From the NCBI GenBank assembly GCA_965237785.1, contig OZ250159.1, positions 2,232,001-2,296,000 on the forward strand: a stretch of DNA of 64,000 bases, in the 5' to 3' direction. Source of the stretch: UBA6522 sp965237785 (GTDB lineage Bacteria; Pseudomonadota; Gammaproteobacteria; Steroidobacterales; Rariloculaceae). Below are positions 35,570 through 43,405 of this stretch, piece by piece. Position 1 is the stretch's first letter. Every line of letters starts with the position of its first letter. The position numbers and the translations under genes are program-made. Below the pieces are notes generated by a model. It was not told the origin of the DNA and did not search any database. It saw nothing but the letters and a program-made list of their open reading frames with translations.

Positions 35570-35700
35570 CTACACGGCGGTGGCCTGGGCAGCTTGTGCC
35601 GGGGTGATTTCCGGTGGCGGCTGGGCCGGCAGTGCCAGCTTCAAGCGCTCCAGCAGCAATTTCAATTCCGCTTCGGGTTGCGTGTAACGGCTGAGCTGCA
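35570..35700 (-). pseudogene. Transposase C-terminal fragment, IS1634-like
   Basis: The minus frame reads LSRYTQPEAELKLLLERLKL and ends ITPAQAAQATAV with a stop at 35570. This tail pattern (RYTQPE, then LLLERLKL, then PPPEI) recalls IS1634-family transposases. The upstream part is cut where an IS481-type end begins at 35697. It is one more truncated element next to the IS66 insertion. Confidence 0.5.
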
Positions 35701-36153
35701 GAAGTTTCGACCTGATCTGACACTGGCTTGAAAAAGCGAGGGTTACCGGTTCTAATGGAGGTGCTTAGTCACCAATCAGAACCACAATAAAGAGGGGTAA
35801 CCCTCATGTTGCATACTACAGAGAATGTCATCCGGCACAAGATCGGCCTGTTGGACCTGGCCGAAGAGCTCGACAACGTCTCCAGGGCCTGCAAGGCCAT
35901 GGGCGTGTCGCGCGACACGTTCTACCGTTACAAGGAAGCCGTGGAAGATGACGGTGTCGAGGCGCTGATCGAGGAAAGTCGCCGCAAACCCAATCCGAAG
36001 AACCGCATCGACCAGAATGTGTTGCGGCAGGACGCCGATGGAAACGCTCGAGGACGGCAAGAAAATCTGGCAGGAGAAGGAACTGAACTAGATCTCTCCT
36101 GACAGTCGCCTCCTCAGAATCGGTAACTGCCAGACCGGGTCTTAACTTCTACA
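35697..36153 (+). mobile_element. Internally deleted IS481-like derivative
   Basis: Imperfect inverted ends (TGCAGAAGTTTCGACCTGAT at left, TGTAGAAGTTAAGACCCGGT from the right) enclose only about 457 bp. Inside, 35806-36015 encodes the N-terminal HTH of a transposase (MLHTTENVIRHKIGLLDLAE, KAMGVSRDTFYRYKEAV). It is followed directly by the very C-terminus in another frame (TPMETLEDGKKIWQEKELN). The catalytic domain is gone. The right end matches the fragment at 13305-13341. Confidence 0.75.
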
Positions 36154-36231
36154 GTTCAGTGTATTTTGTAAACTTTGAACTAAACAAAGATGTGACTCAA
36201 TCTACGAGATAAAAATCGAGGGCCCAATATA

Positions 36232-37722
36232 ATGAATACGACTATAAATATATTTAAAAAAATACTCCTTTCTGTTTTAACGCTAATTTTTTCTGGCAGC
36301 CTACCTCAATACGCCGGAGCGCAGAACACAGATCCATTGCAAATCTTGATGATTACCGGCGGGGGCCCCTGGCACGATTATGCAACGCAAAAGGACCAGA
36401 TTGAAGAGGGACTGTTGGAACGTCTTTCGAACATCGAAATTACAACTGACTATGAAGGTGGGGATACGATTACCATGGAATCAACTGATTTCTTTTTCTC
36501 CCGTCATTTGGAGGATGACTGGGCGGCAGAGTTCGACGTTGTCATCTACAATCACTGTAATCTTCAAGTAAAAGATGGCGCCTATGTAAGAGGGATCATC
36601 GCCGAGCACGTCAAGCATCAAGTACCTGCCGTTATGCTTCACTGCCCCATCCATCTCTATCAATATGCAATGGACGGTGCAGCGGATGACTGGTGGGATT
36701 TTACCGGTGCTGTTTCATCCGTCCACGAGAAAGAAAATCATCCCAATACCTCTCCCTACACGATCGAGGTTCTGGAGACGCACCACCAGATCATGAAGAA
36801 CTATCCTCGTTCTTGGCGGACGCCTGCAGGCGAGTTATATCTAATCGTTGATTTACATGATAATGTCACTCCGTTATCTCACGCCTATTCGGTGGAGACA
36901 CACTCCTATACTGAAACAGCTTGGATACACGAATACCAAGGCGTTCGGGTTTTCACCAGTTCACTGGGGCATCATAGTGTTTCGATGGGCTCGGATGTGA
37001 ATTTGAATCTTATTGCATCGGGCGTGCTCTGGGCGGCAGGAAAACTTGAAGAAGATGGTTCGCCAGCCCCGGGATATGAAGGAGAACGTGGACTTGGGTG
37101 GATCTCTCTCCGGGATGATGCACTCAATGGTTGGATTGAAAGCGGCGGTGTCGTGGATTGGACGTCTGCTGCCTGGTATGGGAGAAATGATATAGAGATG
37201 GTCTGGCCGACCGTCGATAATACCTCGGCCGGAGAATCGTTCCGACTTGACGGCGACACCCTAATTGTCGAGGGAGGTCAAAGAAATCTGTTCTATGACG
37301 GTCCGATCGCTGGCGGATATTTCAAAAATTTTGAATTCAAGGTTGATGTCTATACCTATCCTGGGTCAGCTTCAGGGGTCTATTTTCATACCCGTTACGA
37401 AGAGGAGGGACCTCCTGCCTTTGGTTATGAAGCTCAGATTAACGCCAGCCGGGCCGGTGAGAGCATGACCGGCAGCTTGGCTGGGGCAAGCGAGGTGGAG
37501 ACTGCTCCACACGGCGATAACGAATGGTTCAGCTACTACATCAAGGTTGACGGCAAGAACGTAACGGTAAAAGTGAATGATGAGACAGTCAACGAATTCA
37601 CCGAACCTGCAGATGTAGATGGACCGGCCAGTCTCCACCGGGGCACGATCGGCCTGGAGTCCGTGGGCTCCGACAGCCGTGTTTACTTTCGGAATCCGAT
37701 GATTCGTCTATTGCCGGATTAA
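36232..37722 (+). CDS. Secreted ThuA plus DUF1080 protein, copy 2 (AT-rich)
   Basis: This 496-residue protein has a signal peptide (ILLSVLTLIFSGSLPQYAGA). The ThuA-like domain covers about residues 38-265 (ILMITGGGPWHDYATQK, VVIYNHCNLQVKDG, VMLHCPIHLYQ, EYQGVRVFTSSLGHH) and DUF1080 the rest (GWISLRDDALNGW, NLFYDGPIAGGYFKNFEFK). It parallels copy 1 at 21512-22990, with strong divergence in the ThuA half and near identity over the last 400 bp. Family members act on 3-keto-glycosides. The upstream DNA is very AT-rich and begins right after an IS481-like remnant. The ISL3 left end begins only 4 bp after the stop. Imported from a Bacteroidota-like donor, by inference. Confidence 0.85.
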   Translation: MNTTINIFKKILLSVLTLIFSGSLPQYAGAQNTDPLQILMITGGGPWHDYATQKDQIEEGLLERLSNIEITTDYEGGDTITMESTDFFFSRHLEDDWAAEFDVVIYNHCNLQVKDGAYVRGIIAEHVKHQVPAVMLHCPIHLYQYAMDGAADDWWDFTGAVSSVHEKENHPNTSPYTIEVLETHHQIMKNYPRSWRTPAGELYLIVDLHDNVTPLSHAYSVETHSYTETAWIHEYQGVRVFTSSLGHHSVSMGSDVNLNLIASGVLWAAGKLEEDGSPAPGYEGERGLGWISLRDDALNGWIESGGVVDWTSAAWYGRNDIEMVWPTVDNTSAGESFRLDGDTLIVEGGQRNLFYDGPIAGGYFKNFEFKVDVYTYPGSASGVYFHTRYEEEGPPAFGYEAQINASRAGESMTGSLAGASEVETAPHGDNEWFSYYIKVDGKNVTVKVNDETVNEFTEPADVDGPASLHRGTIGLESVGSDSRVYFRNPMIRLLPD

Positions 37723-37725
37723 TAA

Positions 37726-37755
37726 TTAGGGCTCCTCCGCTTAGGGCTCCTCCGC
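37726..37755. repeat. 15-bp tandem duplication of an ISL3 tip
   Basis: TTAGGGCTCCTCCGC occurs twice in direct succession (37726-37740 and 37741-37755). The second copy continues into the ISL3 left end. It includes the first 11 bp of the ISL3 terminus. Confidence 0.8.
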
Positions 37756-38203
37756 AGAATCGGTGGGTAGTTCGAGGGTAGATTCGGCGAAGAACTGATT
37801 GGAAAGCAAGCAAGGGGTTGGAGAGGCATCTCGGCCTCGAGTCTGAGAAGATAAAGGTGCAAGCCATTTATCAATCAGAACAACAAACCCGAGATGCAAC
37901 TCTGCGATTGAATCGCTGAACTACTCGCCGCGCAAGGTGCTAAAGAATCGCGGTGCGTTTCCGAACGACGAATCGATCCAGAAGATTTTGTATCTCGCCC
38001 TGCAGAACGCCTTGAAGAAATGGAACCGGCCGATTCGCGATTGGAAGGCAGCGCTCAATCAATTCGTCATTTTATTCGCAGATCGGGTGCCAGTCTGAAA
38101 TGCAGTTACACAGTTTACTTGACACGCCCCTGAAATCGCCTTATACAATGCCCTCGGCGCGTTACCCGAGCCTGAATTCACCCACAAATTTTGCTGACGA
38201 GCC
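37745..38203 (+). mobile_element. Composite scar: ISL3 left end, IS256 3' end, ISL3 right end (copy D)
   Basis: 37745-37902 is the ISL3 left end including the first codons of its transposase; 37903-38130 is the 3' end of IS256 (equivalent to 10875-11102); 38131-38203 is the ISL3 right end. The junction with the IS630 fragment at 38203 is identical to that at 11175, so this and copy B descend from one composite. The IS256 part starts 17 bp beyond where the fragment in copy C ends. Confidence 0.88.
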
Positions 38204-38392
38204 ATATAAAGCATTTGAGCCACCGGTTGCTCGTGCCCTGTTGAATAGACTGGAGTTCAAACATACGCCGAAGCATGGAAGTTGGTTGAACATAGCAGAA
38301 TGCGAATTCAGCGTGCTGACGCGACAATGTTTTGATCGGCGCTTACCGGACATGGAGACGGTAGAGCAAGAGGTCAAGGCGTGGACTGAAAT
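38204..38392 (+). pseudogene. IS630-family transposase, short C-terminal fragment
   Basis: It reads ARALLNRLEFKHTPKHGSWL, then NIAECEFSVLTRQCFDRRLP, nearly the same as 11176-11360. It is cut at about 38392 (after VKAWTEI), where the dehydrogenase gene begins. It marks the left border of the next AT-rich block. Confidence 0.85.
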
Positions 38393-38407
38393 AAGGCGGG
38401 ACGTAAA

Positions 38408-39532
38408 GTGAATATTGCAATTGTAGGTTTAGGATTTGGAGCTGAGTTCATTCCGATTTATCAAAAGCACCCTCATGCGAATATGTATGCAATCTGCCAG
38501 CGTTCGGAATCGGATCTTAATAAAGTAGGAGATGCTTTCAACTTCGATCCAGGTCATCGTTTTCGCTCGTATCAAAAGCTTCTGGAAGATCCAAAGATTG
38601 ATGCTGTGCATATAAATACACCCATTCAGCTCCATGCGGAACACTCGCTAATGGCTCTGCGTGCGGGCAAGCATGTTTCATGTACTGTGCCGATGGCAAC
38701 AAGTGTTGAGGATTGCAAGGAAATTGTAGAAACGGTCGCGGAGACGGGATTAAAATATACAATGGCGGAGACGGTTGTGTACAGCCGCGAATATCTGTTT
38801 GTAAAAGAGCTTTACGAAAAAGGGGAATTGGGAAAAATTCAATATTTGCAAGCCAGTCATCCCCAGGATATGGAGGGATGGCCCGACTATTGGCAGCATA
38901 TGAAACCCATGCACTACGCAACTCATGTTGTCAGCCCCGTTCTTGGACTTACTGACAAAGAAGCAGAATATGTATCGTGTTTCGGTTCGGGAACAATCAG
39001 CGATGACCTTATCGAAAAGTCAGGTTCTCCCTTTGCGGTTGAAACATGCCATATTAAGTTAAAGAACTCTGACTTGACCGCTCACATTTATCGTTCATTG
39101 TTTGATACGTCACGTCAATATCGAGAAAGCTTTGATGTTTACGGATCTAAAAAGTCCTTTGAATGGCCGCTCATTGAAGGGGAGGATCCGGTTCTTCATA
39201 CGGCAAAAAAACCCGAACCGGAGATACCCGAACGTATTAAGGTACCGGATTATGGACATCTGTTACCGGAAGAGATACGCGAGTTTACCTTGGAAGGAGT
39301 GTATGATGCAGATGAGCATGCTCACTTATCCTTTATCCAGGGAGCTGGCCACGGAGGTTCTCACCCACACTTAGTACATGAGTTTGTCGACTCTATTGTT
39401 AACGATCGTGATCCTTACCCCAATGCGGTCCAATCTGCAAACTGGACATGTGTTGGCTTGCTGGCCCATGAGTCAGCTATGGAAGGTGGAGTCATTAAAC
39501 GACTACCCGACTTCACGTTATCAGTAACATAG
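38408..39532 (+). CDS. Gfo/Idh/MocA-family oxidoreductase
   Basis: This 374-residue protein starts at GTG. The N-terminal Rossmann domain has IAIVGLGFGAEFIPIYQKH, followed by ICQRSESDLNKVGDAFN, the substrate-access loop AVHINTPIQLHAEHSLMALR and KHVSCTVPMA in place of the usual EKP motif. The C-terminal domain includes MHYATHVVSPVL (candidate catalytic His). Such NAD(P)-dependent enzymes oxidise or reduce sugars and are typical partners of DUF1080 proteins in 3-keto-glycoside pathways. No signal peptide, so cytoplasmic. AT-rich like the two flanking genes; the PQQ dehydrogenase follows 52 bp downstream, probably in one transcript. The altered EKP motif is a point to note. Confidence 0.85.
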   Translation: MNIAIVGLGFGAEFIPIYQKHPHANMYAICQRSESDLNKVGDAFNFDPGHRFRSYQKLLEDPKIDAVHINTPIQLHAEHSLMALRAGKHVSCTVPMATSVEDCKEIVETVAETGLKYTMAETVVYSREYLFVKELYEKGELGKIQYLQASHPQDMEGWPDYWQHMKPMHYATHVVSPVLGLTDKEAEYVSCFGSGTISDDLIEKSGSPFAVETCHIKLKNSDLTAHIYRSLFDTSRQYRESFDVYGSKKSFEWPLIEGEDPVLHTAKKPEPEIPERIKVPDYGHLLPEEIREFTLEGVYDADEHAHLSFIQGAGHGGSHPHLVHEFVDSIVNDRDPYPNAVQSANWTCVGLLAHESAMEGGVIKRLPDFTLSVT

Positions 39533-39584
39533 GAAAATAAATTTACCTGTTATTCAAATATAAACGGAACGAGGCCACGAACTG

Positions 39585-41846
39585 ATGCAAAAGCAACTCT
39601 ATTTATTCTCTCCCCTGACCTTCCTTTTTGTCCTGATAGCATTCGGCTGGGTGGATAATGATACATCGGCCCAAACAAGTACCGCTGTTCAAAAAAGCAG
39701 ACTGAATAATTTCGTTGATTGGGCTACTTATCGTGGCGATCAGGAAGGAACTGGATACTCTTCTCTAAGCCAAATTACAATCGAAAATGTTCAGTTATTA
39801 GAAGAAGTGTGGACCTATGATACAAGGAATCTTGTCCGGCCGGGGATGTCATCTAACCCGATTGTTATTGAAGGTGTGATGTATTTTTCTGATCCTGAAT
39901 TGAATCTTGTTGCCCTGGATGCAGCAACCGGAGAAGAACTCTGGCTGTTTGATCTGTCTGAACACCATTCCAGAGGAGATTATCTCGCCAGTGGTATTAT
40001 GAGAGGGGCGGTGTATTGGGAAGATGAGAATGGCAACAACTCAAGAATCTTCCATCTTACGAAAGATCTTGTCTGGGCAATTAACCCGGACGACGGCACC
40101 CTTATAGAGTCGTTTGGTATCGGCGGGTATATTGATTTAAAGGAAAATCATGTTTGGCCTGCTCACCTGCTGGAAAATAAAATAACGAACACCTCACCTC
40201 CTGTAATCTATGATGACCATTTGATTTTGGATTCAAATGTTTCGGAAGGAAGAGAAGAACCCCCTGGTAACATCAGATCTTTTAACACGATAACCGGGGA
40301 GTTTGAATGGAGATTTCAAACCATTCCTATAGAAGGACAGCCCGGGTATGAGACGTGGGAGTGGGAAGATAATATGGTTTATGGTGGCGCCAACTCATGG
40401 GGTGGATTTACTGTTGATGAAGAAAGAGGCTGGGTATTTGCCGCCACGGGTTCAGCCACTGGTGGAATCCATGGAGGTGGTGGTGCGAGACCTGGCAAGA
40501 ACCTCTTTTCGAATTCCGTTTTAGCCATTGATGCAGAGACTGGAGAATTACAATGGCATTTTCAAACGATTCACCACGATATTTGGGATTATGATATCGC
40601 TCCTGCACCGATGTTAGCTACTATTACGCAGGATGGCGAAGAAAGAGATGTGGTCGTTCAAACAGGGAAACAGGGTAAAGTATTTGTATTTGATCGAGAT
40701 ACCGGAGAATCTCTATTTCCCATTGTAGAAAAACCGGTACCGACAGAGGCGGCACTCGGTGAAGTTGCTTATCCAACTCAACCATGGCCTTTAAAACCTG
40801 ACCCACTTGTAAGAACGTCATTTTATGAGTCTGATTTAACCACTATCACACCCGAGTCTCATGAGTCTGCACTGGAGCAATATAAAAGACTGAGACCCGG
40901 ACCGATGTATACACCTCCAAGTATAGAAGGAACGATCGTACAGCCCGGAATTCACGGAGGAAATGAATGGGGCGGTCCAGCGTTTGATCCGGAGACCAAT
41001 ATTGCCTACGTAAACGTAAATGACTTCCCATTTATACTAACGCTGGACATCATACATCCTGATCAATTCGCAGATATGACGGAGACGGCCCAAGGGAGAA
41101 CAATATATCTTGCAGCATGTGCGGCTTGTCATGGTGCTGATCGACAAGGAGGGGTAGCTGTTGCTCTTGATAATACAACGCTCAGTTCTGACGAACTAAG
41201 AGATGTCATTACACAAGGCGTAAATGCGATGCCGGCCTTTCCGGCCTTTGACGAAGATGAATTGGATAATGTTGTAGCCTTTCTTCAAAGTGAACCTGGT
41301 GAAGCAAGATCCACATCTGATATCGATTTAAGTGACGAAAATTTGACGTGGAGTGGAGGAGAGGGCGAATTGAGTTGGTCCACATCAACCCCACAGTATG
41401 TACCTCAGTTAGAATATTTCACAGACCATATGGGGTATCATGCAATTAAACCACCATGGGGGAAACTCGTTGCGGTAGATGTTGCAAAAGGTGAAATTAA
41501 ATGGTCGGTCCCACTCGGAGAATATCCCGGATTAGTAGAAATGGGGATTCGACATACCGGTGCTGAAAACTTTGGCGGAATGGCTGTTACACAAGGAGGT
41601 TTGATTTTTATAGCAGCAACAGAAGATAACCGGTTCAGAGCATTTGATAAAACCAGCGGCGTGCTTTTGTGGGAATTTGAGATGGATTCGCCTGGCTTTT
41701 CGACTCCCTCCACTTACGAAATTGATGGAAGACAATATGTTGTGATTGTAGCAGGCGGCGGCGGCGGTCGTTATCGTTCGCCTGTAACACAGGATATTGG
41801 AAGGAGGGTTCATGCATTTGCTCTGCCAGGATCGGAAGTTCAATAA
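39585..41846 (+). CDS. Periplasmic PQQ-dependent dehydrogenase with inserted cytochrome c domain
   Basis: This is a 753-residue quinoprotein with a signal peptide (PLTFLFVLIAFGWVDNDTSA). It shows eight-bladed propeller motifs: WATYRGDQEGTGYSSLSQI, NLVALDAATGEELWLFDL, ARPGKNLFSNSVLAIDAETG, LQWHFQTIHHDIWDYDIAPA, GNEWGGPAFDPETNIAYVN and, near the end, VVIVAGGGGGRY. A cytochrome c haem motif (YLAACAACHGADRQGG, about residue 510) sits between propeller blades rather than at the C-terminus. It would oxidise a sugar or alcohol in the periplasm and pass electrons through its haem to a cytochrome. AT-rich; follows the Gfo/Idh/MocA gene. No PQQ biosynthesis genes are in the window. Confidence 0.88.
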   Translation: MQKQLYLFSPLTFLFVLIAFGWVDNDTSAQTSTAVQKSRLNNFVDWATYRGDQEGTGYSSLSQITIENVQLLEEVWTYDTRNLVRPGMSSNPIVIEGVMYFSDPELNLVALDAATGEELWLFDLSEHHSRGDYLASGIMRGAVYWEDENGNNSRIFHLTKDLVWAINPDDGTLIESFGIGGYIDLKENHVWPAHLLENKITNTSPPVIYDDHLILDSNVSEGREEPPGNIRSFNTITGEFEWRFQTIPIEGQPGYETWEWEDNMVYGGANSWGGFTVDEERGWVFAATGSATGGIHGGGGARPGKNLFSNSVLAIDAETGELQWHFQTIHHDIWDYDIAPAPMLATITQDGEERDVVVQTGKQGKVFVFDRDTGESLFPIVEKPVPTEAALGEVAYPTQPWPLKPDPLVRTSFYESDLTTITPESHESALEQYKRLRPGPMYTPPSIEGTIVQPGIHGGNEWGGPAFDPETNIAYVNVNDFPFILTLDIIHPDQFADMTETAQGRTIYLAACAACHGADRQGGVAVALDNTTLSSDELRDVITQGVNAMPAFPAFDEDELDNVVAFLQSEPGEARSTSDIDLSDENLTWSGGEGELSWSTSTPQYVPQLEYFTDHMGYHAIKPPWGKLVAVDVAKGEIKWSVPLGEYPGLVEMGIRHTGAENFGGMAVTQGGLIFIAATEDNRFRAFDKTSGVLLWEFEMDSPGFSTPSTYEIDGRQYVVIVAGGGGGRYRSPVTQDIGRRVHAFALPGSEVQ

Positions 41847-41870
41847 AGTAAGCGGGATGCTTAAATATTG

Positions 41871-42430
41871 GGCTCCTCCGCAGAATCTGTGGGTATTTCG
41901 AGGGTAGATTCGGCGAAGAACTGACTGGAAAGCAAGCAAGGCGTTGGAGGTGGAGATCGAGCCGCGGGCGAATGGGCGAGCACTGTGCTCGGGCTGTGAG
42001 TTGCCGCGGCCGGGTTATCACAAGCTTGCCGTACGTCGCTTTGAGTTTGTGCCGCTGTGGGGGATGAAGGTGTTTTTCGTCTATGCGCCGCGGCGGGTGG
42101 ACTGCTCGAGCTGCGGCGTGCGGGTGGAGCGGCTGCCGTGGGCCTCGGGCAAGCACCGTTTGACAGATGCTTATGCCTGGTTTCTGGCGCGTTGGGCGAG
42201 GCGGCTGAGCTGGAAGGAAGTGGCACAGGTATTCGCGAGCTTCTGCTCAATTGGTTTCGGGCCAAAGGTCAGCTCTCAAGCGGCGTTGTGGAGGGATTTA
42301 ATGGCAAGGCAAAACTGACCTCCAGAAAAGCCTTCGGGTTTCGGACCTGTCACGGTGCTGAAATCGCCTTGTACCATGCCCTCGCGCGTTACCCGAGCCT
42401 GAATTCACCCACAGATTTTGCTGACGAGCC
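41871..42430 (+). mobile_element. ISL3 element, internally deleted (copy E), both ends present
   Basis: The left end GGCTCCTCCGCAGAATCTG at 41871 and the right end ...TTTTGCTGACGAGCC at 42430 are both present. Inside, the start codon region is lost (junction at about 41941). The cysteine-rich zinc-binding region is kept (41946-42236: ALCSGCELPRPGYHK, RVDCSSCGVRVERLPW). A second deletion at a CGCGAGC homology (about 42240) joins to the C-terminal LNWFRAKGQLSSGVVEGFNG. The flanks AAATATTG and AGGTTTTC do not match, so no target duplication remains. This copy preserves the part missing from copies A and B. Confidence 0.9.
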
Positions 42431-42825
42431 AGGTTTTCTTCACGGTTTATCTCTTGCTTTTCGAGAAACTCTCAATAATCGTCGGTGCCAACCAGTAGCT
42501 CCTCGGAATTCCGGGATTCGAAGAATCACGGGAAGCCCGATATCAAGATGCTCTCATAAAGTGGCGACTTCATTTTTGGCGCGCGACGTGCAGGATGCAC
42601 AAGTGCCGCGAAGGCCATGGATGGCCGGGAGCGGCCCCGGAGAGATACCTTCTCCCTGCAGTCGGAGCGTCGCTTCGCGCCGAAGGCGAACTCCCGACCG
42701 CCTGGTTCGTAGCCGGGAAGAGTGCTTTAACTTACTGAAAAATATCGCCTTTATGACGACGCCCGTTGACCAACTATCAGTACGCTGCACAACAATGCAC
42801 ATCTTGTGTCGGAAATTTGTCGGAA
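42431..42825. other. Gene-free stretch with a tRNA-Arg-like fragment
   Basis: No gene recognised. Near 42689-42720 the minus strand reads CCCGGCTACGAACCAGGCGG followed by TCGGGAGTTCG, resembling the anticodon arm and start of the T-arm of tRNA-Arg(ACG). The stem has a mismatch and the rest of the tRNA is absent. It shares an 18-bp core (GACCGCCT-GTTCGTAG type) with the fragment at 4983-5029. It may be another attachment-site remnant. Confidence 0.35.
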
Positions 42826-43316
42826 CTAAGCATTCTTGAAGGCCCGGTTCCAACGATCCTGTGGGTCGTCAAACTTGACCTTTGTCGGATCGAATTTCTC
42901 TGAGTCAAATGATCCGCCAATCCAGCGCTTTATTTCATCGTGCTGATCGTGACCTGGATCTGCCAATGCCTCTAACATCGTCTGATAACCCCAAGGGCCG
43001 CCACAATCTTCAGGAGGACAGGCTCGCTCCCCACCGACGCAGACAACAGGTCTTTCAGAATCGCAGGAGATGATGTCAGCCAGGACGACATCGTGAATCC
43101 AATCGTCCCCGAAATCGTACACGTAGGTCATTCTGTCACCGACCTGTTGGAAGTGCTTCGTTACCGGCACTTGCCAACTCGCAATCGTCTCCCCGCTGCC
43201 GACTGGTTCATCATCGATAGGAATTCCTATCTCCCAACGACCGTCGTCGTCGCCATCGTCAACTGGAAGAAACATATGTAGATGGTAATCCTGCCATCCC
43301 ATGGCATCCTGCGTAT
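42826..43316 (-). pseudogene. PRiA4b ORF-3-like protein, 5' end cut by IS21
   Basis: The readable protein has the motifs of the plasmid pRiA4b ORF-3/IS1096 TnpR-like family: GWQDYHLHMF, MTYVYDFGDDWIHDVVL, GERACPPEDCGGPWGYQTML. The apparent N-terminus (MATFPQNTQ, from 43335) is encoded by the IS21 end (GTGGCAACTTT), so the real start has been lost. The C-terminus looks complete (DRWNRAFKNA). Function in the family is unknown; it occurs on plasmids and islands. Confidence 0.8.
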
Positions 43317-43405
43317 TCTGAGGGAAAGTTGCCACCCGTTCTAAGGCAAAGTTGCCACCTGTTCTAAAGCAAAGTTGCCACCCGTTCTAAGGCAAAGTTG
43401 CCACC

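Noticed and set aside
43325..43405. Four regularly spaced repeats of AAAGTTGCCACC, looking like a small CRISPR array
   Set aside because: The same word occurs inverted at 45271-45328 on the other side of istA/istB, so these are IS21 terminal repeats. Spacers are only about 11 bp.
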